From assembly GCA_035948855.1 (NCBI GenBank), contig DASZIT010000062.1, forward strand, positions 1-6,190: DNA of 6,190 nucleotides, written 5' to 3'. The position numbers and the translations under genes were made by a program. Within the stretch, counting starts at the first letter, position 1. Each line of letters starts with the position of its first letter. Below, piece after piece: positions 1 through 5,411 of the stretch. The notes under the pieces are model-generated. The model made no database searches. It was not told the DNA's origin and saw nothing but the letters and a program-made list of their open reading frames with translations. Source of the stretch: DASZIT01 sp035948855 (GTDB taxonomy: Bacteria > Actinomycetota > Acidimicrobiia > Acidimicrobiales > RAAP-2).

Positions 1-38
1 GAGTCCTCCCGAGCCGAGCCCGAAAGGCAACCCCCATC

Positions 39-1343
39 ATGAGCCCCTCCTTTCCCGCCTCCCCGTTCGACGCCTGGTTGGCCGACGATCCCGAAATTGC
101 CGGGCTGCTGGGCAAGGAGGCCGAGCGGCAATCGACCACCCTGCAGCTCATCGCCTCGGAGAACTTCACCTCGCAGGCAGTGCTGGCCGCCACCGGATCG
201 GTCCTCACCAACAAGTACTCCGAGGGCTATCCCGGTCGCCGGTACTACGGGGGGAACCAGATCATCGACGAGGTCGAGGACCTGGCCCGGCAGCGGGCCA
301 CGGCGCTGTTCGGGGCCGACCATGCCAACGTGCAGCCCCATGCCGGGGCCAATGCCAACCTGGCCGTCTACCAGGCGCTGCTGGAGCCCGGCGACACCAT
401 CCTGGCCATGCGCCTCGACCACGGCGGTCACCTGACCCACGGGTCTCCGGCCAGCATCACTTCCAAGATCTGGCGCTTCGTCTCCTACGGGGTGTCGCCG
501 GCCACCGGCGACGCCGACAAGCCGGGGGAGATCATCGACTTCGACCAGGTGGCCGACGTCGCCCGCCGGGAGCGGCCGAAGCTGATCGTGGCCGGCTCCA
601 CCGCCTACTCCCGGATCATCGACTCGATGCCGTTCCGGGAGATCGCCGACTCGGTCGGTGCCCTGTTCATGTTCGACGCCGCCCACCCGGCCGGACTCAT
701 CGCCGGGGGGGCCCACCCGTCTCCCGTCGGGGTGGCCGACGTGGTCACCCTTACCACCCACAAGACCCTGCGCGGCCCGCGGGGCGGTGCCATCCTCTGC
801 AACGCCGAACACGCCAAGGCCATCGACAGCGCGGTGGTCCCCGGATTGCAGGGTGGCCCGCTCGAGCACGTCATCGCGGCCAAGGCGGTGGCCTTCGCGG
901 AGGCGGCCCAGCCCGAGTTCCGCGCCTATGCCGCCAACGTGGTGGCCAACGCCGGCGCCCTCGGGCGGTCGTTGACCGCCAACGGGTTCCGGATGGTGTC
1001 CGGCGGCACCGAGAACCACCAGGTGCTGCTCGATCTCCGGGCCTTCGACGAGGAGCTGACCGGGAAGGTGGCCCAGGAGACTCTCGACCGGGCCGGCATC
1101 ACCTGCAACCGGAACACCATTCCCGATGATCCCCGCACGCCGTTCATCACCTCCGGGCTCCGACTCGGCACCGCCGCGCTGACCACCACCGGGATGGGCG
1201 AAGCCGAGATGCAGCTGATTGGCGAGCTCATCAGCCGCACCCTGCGGGGCCGGGACGACGAGGCCGAGCTGGCGGCCATCCGGGCCGAGGTGCGCGAGCT
1301 GTGCGCCGGATTCCCGCCGTACCCGACCCTGGTCGGGGCGTGA
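39..1343 (+). CDS. glyA: Serine hydroxymethyltransferase (GlyA)
   Basis: Cytosolic PLP enzyme that interconverts serine plus tetrahydrofolate with glycine plus 5,10-methylene-tetrahydrofolate, the main source of one-carbon units. The 434-residue length is close to the usual 415-430 of bacterial GlyA. Visible hallmarks: LIASENF (37-43); SEGYPGRRYYGG (61-72), which carries active-site tyrosines; GGHLTHG (129-135); FDAAHPAGL (212-220), with Asp213 and His216 at the positions of E. coli Asp200 and His203; TTHKTLRGPRGG (239-250), with Lys242 as the PLP Schiff-base lysine; and SGLRLGT (372-378), with Arg375 as the likely substrate-carboxylate arginine. The ATG at 39 is preceded by AAAGG at 23-27, an 11-nt spacing that is long but usable. 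Small oddities are an extra stretch around 157-164 and LTTTGM where many homologues have TTRG. All catalytic residues are present, so it should be active. It lies 61 bp upstream of the wecA-like gene on the same strand, possibly cotranscribed. Identification is near certain. Confidence 0.98.
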   Translation: MSPSFPASPFDAWLADDPEIAGLLGKEAERQSTTLQLIASENFTSQAVLAATGSVLTNKYSEGYPGRRYYGGNQIIDEVEDLARQRATALFGADHANVQPHAGANANLAVYQALLEPGDTILAMRLDHGGHLTHGSPASITSKIWRFVSYGVSPATGDADKPGEIIDFDQVADVARRERPKLIVAGSTAYSRIIDSMPFREIADSVGALFMFDAAHPAGLIAGGAHPSPVGVADVVTLTTHKTLRGPRGGAILCNAEHAKAIDSAVVPGLQGGPLEHVIAAKAVAFAEAAQPEFRAYAANVVANAGALGRSLTANGFRMVSGGTENHQVLLDLRAFDEELTGKVAQETLDRAGITCNRNTIPDDPRTPFITSGLRLGTAALTTTGMGEAEMQLIGELISRTLRGRDDEAELAAIRAEVRELCAGFPPYPTLVGA

Positions 1344-1390
1344 ACCTGCCCGACGGGGGTTACCGGGTGACCGGGCCGGGGTCGACCGCC

Positions 1391-1397
1391 AGGTGAG
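1391..1397 (+). promoter_or_regulatory. Ribosome binding site that sets the wecA-like start
   Basis: AGGTGAG lies 7 nt before a GTG at 1405. It overlaps another in-frame GTG at 1393, which has only a weak GGGG run upstream. The better Shine-Dalgarno spacing favours GTG 1405 as the start; using 1393 would add only four residues (V-S-S-S). Confidence 0.6.
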
Positions 1398-1404
1398 CTC
1401 GAGC

Positions 1405-2622
1405 GTGCCGCTCAATTGGTACGGCATCGTGCTGATCGTGGCCGCGGTGTCGGCCTGGTTGCTCACCTTTCCCACCCGTCGCATCGCCGCCCGGGTCGGC
1501 TATGTCGCCCAACCCGACGACCGGAAGATCCATCAGCGGGTCACCCCGCAGGCCGGCGGGGTGGCCATGTTCCTGGCCCTGCTGGTGACGGTGGCGGTGG
1601 CGGCGTCGGTGCCGGCGCTGTCATCGCTGTTCCAGGGATCGTCGGAGCCGCTGGGCCTGGTCCTCGGGGCGGCGGCCATCTTCATCGTCGGGGTGATCGA
1701 CGACATCCGGGACATGTCGGCGCCGGCCAAGATGGCCGGCCAGGTGCTGGCGGCGATGATCCTCTACTTCCTCGGGGTGACCTGGTTCCAGTTCAAGGTG
1801 CCGCTGGCCGGGTTCGTGGTCCTCGGCTCCGACTACACGCCGCTGCTGACCGCCCTGTGGGTCATCGCCATCACCAATGCGGTGAACCTGATCGACGGCC
1901 TCGACGGGCTGGCCGCCGGGGTGGTTGCCATCGCCTCGGGCGCCCTGGCCGTCTACGGGCTCCACCTCCAGGCGGTCGGCAACCTTCCGGCCGACAACAT
2001 CGGGCCGCTGGTGGCGGTGATGACCTGCGGTATCTGCCTCGGCTTCCTGCCCCACAACTTCTACCCGGCCAAGATCTTCATGGGTGACGCCGGGGCGCTG
2101 CTCCTCGGCCTGCTGATGGCCGCCTCGACCATGCTCATCGGGGGCCGGGCGGCCGGTGACGTCCGCAGCGGCCAGACCTACTTCTTCTTCGCGCCCCTGT
2201 TCATCCCCTTCTTCATCCTCGGGGTGCCCATCTTCGACATGGCCTTCGCCTTCGTTCGCCGGACGGCCAATCGAACCGGGTTCGCCACCCCCGACAAGAA
2301 CCACCTGCACCACCGCCTGCTGCGGCTCGGCCACGGCCACCGGCGGGCGGTGCTGATCCTCTGGGCCTGGACGGCCCTGTTGTCGGGATTCATCCTGTTC
2401 CCGCTGTACGTGTCGAGCGTCAACGCGGTGATCCCCTTCGGGGCGGCCGCCCTCGGGGTCCTGCTGTTCGCCACCTTCCATCCCGGGCTGAGGGCGGGGG
2501 AGGCCGACGCCGAGCCGGCCGGGGTCGAGAATAACGGCGCCACGCCCGGCCACGGTTCTGACCTGGGGATTGACACCACCCTTCCGGTGCCCCCTGGTGA
2601 CCTGGAAGTAACCCGGCGATAG
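1405..2622 (+). CDS. wecA: WecA/TagO-family polyprenyl-phosphate sugar-1-phosphate transferase
   Basis: Integral membrane enzyme of the MraY/WecA superfamily. It moves a sugar-1-phosphate, typically GlcNAc-1-P from UDP-GlcNAc, onto undecaprenyl (or decaprenyl) phosphate to start an envelope polymer. From the GTG at 1405 it is 405 residues, mostly hydrophobic segments. Superfamily motifs in order: QPDDRKIHQ (36-44) followed by GG at 51-52; the Mg-binding GVIDDIRD (96-103, Asp99 and Asp100); NLIDGLDGLAAG (161-172, with Asn161, Asp164 and Asp167); PAKIFMGDAG (221-230, Asp228); and NHLHHRLL (299-306), the cytoplasmic histidine motif that marks the WecA/TagO branch rather than MraY. The last 44 residues or so (from 362) form a polar, Pro/Gly/Glu-rich tail with no family motif. 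Mycobacteria have a WecA (rfe) just upstream of the atp operon, starting the arabinogalactan linker. Which sugar and polymer apply here cannot be told from sequence. The family call is near certain; the symbol is given by family resemblance. Confidence 0.95.
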   Translation: MPLNWYGIVLIVAAVSAWLLTFPTRRIAARVGYVAQPDDRKIHQRVTPQAGGVAMFLALLVTVAVAASVPALSSLFQGSSEPLGLVLGAAAIFIVGVIDDIRDMSAPAKMAGQVLAAMILYFLGVTWFQFKVPLAGFVVLGSDYTPLLTALWVIAITNAVNLIDGLDGLAAGVVAIASGALAVYGLHLQAVGNLPADNIGPLVAVMTCGICLGFLPHNFYPAKIFMGDAGALLLGLLMAASTMLIGGRAAGDVRSGQTYFFFAPLFIPFFILGVPIFDMAFAFVRRTANRTGFATPDKNHLHHRLLRLGHGHRRAVLILWAWTALLSGFILFPLYVSSVNAVIPFGAAALGVLLFATFHPGLRAGEADAEPAGVENNGATPGHGSDLGIDTTLPVPPGDLEVTRR

Positions 2623-2637
2623 CGACCGGGCCACGCT

Positions 2638-2663
2638 GACCCCGCGTTTTGCCGATAGGGGTC
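2638..2663. repeat. Inverted repeat GACCCC-N14-GGGGTC
   Basis: Perfect 6-bp arms, GACCCC at 2638-2643 and GGGGTC at 2658-2663, around a 14-nt centre. There is no T tract after it, so it does not read as an intrinsic terminator. The candidate -35 box (2649-2654) lies inside the centre, so an operator is possible. In GC-rich DNA a repeat this short can arise by chance. Confidence 0.35.
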
Positions 2664-2678
2664 CGGAAGTGCGATGAT
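2649..2678 (+). promoter_or_regulatory. Candidate promoter for the atp operon
   Basis: TTGCCG at 2649-2654 (-35-like) and GATGAT at 2673-2678 (-10-like) are 18 bp apart. TG at 2670-2671 gives an extended -10 (TGN) context. It lies in the 187-bp spacer, the longest in the window, directly ahead of the ATP synthase genes, which is where an operon promoter is expected. Predicted transcription would start near 2685, leaving a leader of about 125 nt before atpZ. No riboswitch or clear leader hairpin was recognised in that stretch. The call rests on motif matching alone. Confidence 0.35.
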
Positions 2679-2809
2679 GTCGCCCGTGAATTGCAGGCCC
2701 CTCGCCACCTCCGCCCCCCGCGGTAGCGATGGACGACGGTTTCGGTGATTTCGGAAAACTCTGTTGAAGCACCTCCTCTCCACACCGCCTGACGCGGCCC
2801 GAGCCGACC

Positions 2810-3085
2810 TTGGCCAACCATTCCCATATCCCCAAACCGGACCCCTCGGCTGCTCCGGGGCCCGAACCGGATTCCGGGCCGGCTACTGCACCCGGGATCA
2901 TCGACTTCCTGTCCATGGGGGTGGCCAGCGCCCTGTGTCTGATCCTGGGCGGGGGCATCGGGGTGGGGATCGACGCGTTGGCCCACACCTCTCCGCTCTG
3001 GACGTTCGTCGGCCTGGGATTCGGAGTGGTATGCGCGGTGTTGGTCACGGTGGCCCAGGTCCGCAAGAACTTCAAGAACCTGTAG
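2810..3085 (+). CDS. atpZ: AtpZ/AtpI-family small membrane protein (ATP synthase gene-1 type)
   Basis: A 91-residue protein that heads the atp gene cluster. The first 29 residues or so are polar and rich in Pro, Ala and Gly (likely disordered). Two hydrophobic segments follow, about 35-54 and 64-83, ending in a basic tail (VRKNFKNL). The pattern GxGxD followed by TSPLW and a second glycine-rich helix (residues 51-72) fits the AtpZ/AtpI family (Pfam ATPase_gene1). Members sit at the start of atp operons and have been linked to Mg/Ca supply or to assembly of the synthase; which role applies here is unknown. The start is uncertain: TTG at 2810 is the first usual start codon after an in-frame stop at 2765, but it has no clear Shine-Dalgarno. 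The next in-frame ATG, at 2915, would remove the polar tail and leave about 56 residues starting at the first membrane helix. The family call is good; the exact start is not. Confidence 0.75.
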   Translation: MANHSHIPKPDPSAAPGPEPDSGPATAPGIIDFLSMGVASALCLILGGGIGVGIDALAHTSPLWTFVGLGFGVVCAVLVTVAQVRKNFKNL

Positions 3086-3144
3086 CGCCGAAGCCCGCCT
3101 TCCCCACCCTCCCCGCCGTCGGCGGCCCCGGTCGGGTGGCCTAG

Positions 3145-3606
3145 ATGTTCGCCCGCTTCTCGCTGCCCGACATCCCGGCGGTGTCCCGCCGGACGGTCAC
3201 CGCCGCCCTGATCATCGGGGTGGCCGGGCTGGTCGGCTGCATCTCGTTCGGCAAGCCGATGATCGGGTTGGGCGCCTGCATCGGGCTGGCCCTCGGCACT
3301 CTCAACTTCCGGCTGGTGGGGGCCTCGGTCATCAAGGTCGGCAAGCGGGAGGACGAGAACAAGCGCCGCCCGCTGGCCCTCAACACGGTGGGCCGCCTCG
3401 GGGTCATCTCGGTCATCACCATCGGATTGCTGCTGCTCTCCTTCCAGCTCGGGTTCGGGGTGCTCTCCGGACTCGCGGTCTTCCAGCTGGTGCTGCTGGC
3501 CAACGTGGCCCGGTCGATGATGAAGTTCGGGCCCCAGGGCGACGGATTGGATGTCCCCCTGCTCGACGCGGGCGACGGTAGCGACGACCGGCGGGGCGGA
3601 GCCTGA
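3145..3606 (+). CDS. atpI: ATP synthase protein I-like membrane protein
   Basis: A 153-residue protein with four hydrophobic segments (about 17-36, 38-58, 84-102 and 103-123), a charged Lys/Arg/Glu/Asp-rich loop between the second and third (65-75), and an acidic, glycine-rich C-terminal tail. Position just before atpB and this topology match the ATP synthase I / AtpI family, the slot filled by Rv1303 in Mycobacterium tuberculosis. AtpI proteins are not part of the finished enzyme; some act as a chaperone for assembly of the c-ring. The ATG at 3145 follows GGGTGG at 3134-3139, a short but acceptable spacing. A small inverted repeat, CCGCC-GTC-GGCGG at 3113-3125, lies just upstream and could modulate access to that site. 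Its stop is 4 bp before the atpB start, so translation of the two is probably coupled. Sequence conservation in this family is low, so the call leans on context and topology. Confidence 0.75.
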   Translation: MFARFSLPDIPAVSRRTVTAALIIGVAGLVGCISFGKPMIGLGACIGLALGTLNFRLVGASVIKVGKREDENKRRPLALNTVGRLGVISVITIGLLLLSFQLGFGVLSGLAVFQLVLLANVARSMMKFGPQGDGLDVPLLDAGDGSDDRRGGA

Positions 3607-3610
3607 GCCG

Positions 3611-4405
3611 ATGAGCCTCACCCAGAATCTCATGGGCTTCCACGGCCTGCTGGCCGACGTGACCGTCGGCGACCACATCACCCGCAAGGTGTTCGGGCTG
3701 ACCATCGACGCCGACCTGCTGTGGTCGACGATCGCCGCCGCCATCATCACCATCGCCCTCGGGCTCATCGTGCGCCACCAGGTCACCTCCAACACCTCGG
3801 GCGTCCCCGGGAAGTTCCAACTGGCCTGGGAGATGGTGGTCTCCTCGACCTCCCGCCAGGTCGAGACGTCCATCGGCCCCCGGGGGGCCCGCATCGTGCC
3901 GCTGGCGGTCACCCTGTTCGTCTTCATCCTGATCGCCAACCTGTTCACCGTGGTCGGCCTCGGCGCCACCTACGACTTCCTGCTGCCGCCGGCGGCCGAC
4001 ATCAACCTGCCCCTGGCCATGGCCATCTTCGTGATCGTGCTGGTCCATATTTCCTCGATCCGGGCCCGGGGCATCGTGGGCTACGTGAAGCACTACGTGA
4101 CCCAGCCGTTCCCGATCTTCCTGTTCCCGGCCAACATCTTCATCAACTTCGTGGAGGAGTTGTCCAAGCCGGTCACCCTGGCCCTCCGTCTCTTCGGCAA
4201 CCTGCTGTCGGGAGGGTTGATGCTGGCCCTGCTCGCCTTCCTGGTCCAGTGGAAGCTCGGGGCTATCCCGGTGGGTGGGATCCTGTTCATCGTCTTCGAC
4301 CCGGTCTGGAAGCTTTTCGACTTGGCCATCGGCATCATCCAGGCATTCATCTTCGCCCTGTTGACCATCCTCTATTTCGACACCGCCATGAGCGACGTCC
4401 ACTAG
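3611..4405 (+). CDS. atpB: F-type ATP synthase subunit a (AtpB)
   Basis: Membrane stator subunit that forms the two proton half-channels against the c-ring. It has 264 residues with several hydrophobic helices. The diagnostic motif SKPVTLALRLFGNLLSGG (185-202) contains Arg193, equivalent to the essential E. coli Arg210. The last helix has IIQAFIFALLTILYF (242-256), with Gln244 at the position of E. coli Gln252. By the same alignment the E. coli Glu219 and His245 positions are Gly202 and Asp237, so the half-channel polar residues differ from E. coli. The N-terminus (VGDHITRKVFGLTIDADLLW, 19-38) is typical of the family's periplasmic start. The ATG at 3611 follows GGAG at 3598-3601 and gives the expected length; reading from farther upstream would only add residues encoded within the end of atpI. 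Identification is near certain. Confidence 0.98.
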   Translation: MSLTQNLMGFHGLLADVTVGDHITRKVFGLTIDADLLWSTIAAAIITIALGLIVRHQVTSNTSGVPGKFQLAWEMVVSSTSRQVETSIGPRGARIVPLAVTLFVFILIANLFTVVGLGATYDFLLPPAADINLPLAMAIFVIVLVHISSIRARGIVGYVKHYVTQPFPIFLFPANIFINFVEELSKPVTLALRLFGNLLSGGLMLALLAFLVQWKLGAIPVGGILFIVFDPVWKLFDLAIGIIQAFIFALLTILYFDTAMSDVH

Positions 4406-4408
4406 CCG

Positions 4409-4434
4409 GGTGGCGCCAACCCACCACTTTTTTT
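4409..4434 (+). terminator. Terminator-like hairpin between atpB and atpE
   Basis: GGTGG at 4409-4413 can pair with CCACC at 4421-4425 across a 7-nt loop, followed after two bases by seven consecutive T (4428-4434). This is the shape of a short intrinsic terminator. It lies inside the operon, and a 5-bp stem is weak, so partial termination, an RNA 3' end or a processing site are all possible. It could also be without function. Confidence 0.4.
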
Positions 4435-4450
4435 CACCCACCGATCGCCG

Positions 4451-4480
4451 TACTGATCACAAACATAAGGAGAAGCACTA
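4451..4480 (+). promoter_or_regulatory. A-rich translation initiation region of atpE with strong Shine-Dalgarno
   Basis: Only 11 of these 30 bases are G or C, in striking contrast to the surrounding GC-rich DNA. The segment holds AAGGAG at 4467-4472, the best Shine-Dalgarno in the window, 8 nt before the atpE ATG. An unstructured A/U-rich leader of this kind is known to raise atpE translation in E. coli, where many c subunits are needed per enzyme. The same role here is inference. Confidence 0.65.
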
Positions 4481-4747
4481 ATGGCAGCAGACCCAACGAT
4501 GGCAAATGCGGTAAAGCTTGCCGGTGCCATGATTGGCGGAGGCATCGCACTCGGCGGGGGCGCCGTCGGCGCCGCCATCGGTGACGGTCTGGCCGGTAGC
4601 CAGACGATCGCCGGGGTGGCCCGTCAGCCCGAGGCCCAGAGCCGGCTGTTCACCATCATGTTCCTGACCGTCGGCCTGGTCGAAGCCATGTACTTCATCA
4701 ACCTGGCCTTCACCGCGCTGTTCGTCTTCTCGCTGTACAAGAAGTAG
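4481..4747 (+). CDS. atpE: F-type ATP synthase subunit c (AtpE)
   Basis: Hairpin proteolipid of the rotor ring that carries protons across the membrane. It has 88 residues and two helices. Helix 1 (about 14-40) is glycine-rich (GGGIALGGGAVGAAIGDG, 19-36). The polar loop ARQPE is at 47-51. Helix 2 carries the ion-binding carboxylate Glu68 in GLVEAMYFINLAF (65-77). Absence of Ser/Thr after the Glu argues for protons rather than sodium. Aligned to M. tuberculosis AtpE with a 7-residue offset, Asp28, Glu61, Tyr64 and Ile66 are conserved as Asp35, Glu68, Tyr71 and Ile73, but Ala63 is Met70. The N-terminus is about seven residues longer than the mycobacterial protein. The first codons (GCA GCA GAC CCA ACG, later AAT, GTA, CTT) are less GC-biased than those of neighbouring genes. 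Identification is near certain. Confidence 0.98.
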   Translation: MAADPTMANAVKLAGAMIGGGIALGGGAVGAAIGDGLAGSQTIAGVARQPEAQSRLFTIMFLTVGLVEAMYFINLAFTALFVFSLYKK

Positions 4748-4758
4748 GTCAGTGATCT

Positions 4759-4824
4759 CGGCCGGCCGTTCCCTGGCCTATCCGGCGAGCGCCGTTCCCG
4801 ACCCTCCGGGCGGAGACGGCGCCG
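4759..4824. repeat. Cluster of four short GC palindromes after atpE
   Basis: Within 66 bp there are four self-complementary elements: CGGCCGGCCG (4759-4768), CGGCGAGCGCCG (4783-4794), CTCCGGGCGGAG (4804-4815) and CGGCGCCG (4817-4824). They fill most of the 106-bp atpE-atpF spacer, which has no coding potential I can support. As RNA they could fold into successive or alternative hairpins and protect the atpE message from 3' decay. High GC makes chance palindromes common, so function is a guess. Confidence 0.35.
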
Positions 4825-4853
4825 ACCCCACAACGAAGCAAGGTTGACAGGAC

Positions 4854-5411
4854 ATGCCCAACGCGCTCATCGCCGCCAACAGTAACTTCCTGGTGCCCAA
4901 CGGCACCCTGATCTTCGAGCTGGTTGCCTTCATCCTCGTCCTCGGGATACTGGGCTGGAAGGTGCTGCCCATCCTCAACAAGGCGCTGACCGAACGCCAG
5001 GACCAGATCCGGGGTGAGCTGGAGGCGGCTGACAAGGCCAAGGCCGACGCCGAGGACGCCGACGCCGAACGCCGGAACGAGCTGGAAGAGGCGCGCCGCC
5101 ACGCCCGGGAGATCGTGGCCCAGGCCAACGCCACCGCCGAACAGGTGGTCTCCGCCTCCCAGACTCGGGCCCAGACCGAGTACGACCGAATCGTGAGTTC
5201 GGCCGACCTCGAGATCGCCGGCGCCCGCCAGGCCGCCGTCTCCGAGGTCACCGCCCGGGTGGGGGAGATCGTGCTGGCCGCCGCCGAGCGGGTCATCGGC
5301 CGGGAGATCCAGGCCGCCGACCACCGGGACCTGATCGACGAGGCCGTCGCCGCCATCTCCGCGGAAGCCGAGTCGGGGAACACCGCCGGCTCCGCCGGGG
5401 TCGCCCGGTGA
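4854..5411 (+). CDS. atpF: F-type ATP synthase subunit b (AtpF)
   Basis: Peripheral-stalk subunit that anchors F1 to subunit a. It has 185 residues: a short N-terminal segment ending in NFLVPNGTLIFELVAF (11-26), one membrane helix (about 17-41), the conserved ALTERQDQIRGELEAA stretch (44-59), then a long charged, alanine-rich helix suited to right-handed coiled-coil dimerisation, and an Ala/Gly/Ser-rich C-terminus. The ATG at 4854 follows AAGG at 4840-4843, and an in-frame stop at 4845-4847 excludes any upstream start. The stop overlaps the atpH start by 4 nt, so the two should be translationally coupled. The 5' spacer of 106 bp is long for this operon. Unlike mycobacteria, which also have a b-delta fusion, only a free-standing b is seen here; a second b-like gene outside the window cannot be excluded. 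Identification is near certain. Confidence 0.97.
   Translation: MPNALIAANSNFLVPNGTLIFELVAFILVLGILGWKVLPILNKALTERQDQIRGELEAADKAKADAEDADAERRNELEEARRHAREIVAQANATAEQVVSASQTRAQTEYDRIVSSADLEIAGARQAAVSEVTARVGEIVLAAAERVIGREIQAADHRDLIDEAVAAISAEAESGNTAGSAGVAR

Noticed and set aside
2570..2575. TTGACA, a perfect -35 box near the end of the wecA-like gene
   Set aside because: No acceptable -10 hexamer is found 16-18 bp downstream (the region reads CCTGGT), so I do not call a promoter.
2764..3144. A + strand frame starting at TTG 2764 and overlapping atpZ
   Set aside because: The overlapping frame at 2810 encodes two membrane helices and family motifs, whereas this one gives a Gly/Pro/Arg-rich product with no recognisable feature.
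1621..3969. A 782-residue open frame on the minus strand across the wecA-like gene, atpZ, atpI and part of atpB
   Set aside because: It lies opposite well-identified genes and its predicted protein is a low-complexity mix of Gly, Asp, Glu, Gln, His, Pro and Arg typical of antisense reading of GC-rich codons; no domain is recognisable.
3416..4441. A 341-residue minus-strand open frame opposite atpB
   Set aside because: Same antisense artefact: charged, repetitive composition opposite a certain gene, with no supporting ribosome site or motif.
4481..4747. A sodium-type c subunit
   Set aside because: The Glu68 is followed by Ala-Met rather than Ser/Thr, and helix 1 lacks the glutamine of sodium-binding rings.
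4844..4849. TTGACA just before the atpF start
   Set aside because: It overlaps the ribosome binding region, and no -10 hexamer follows at proper spacing; a start there would fall inside atpF.
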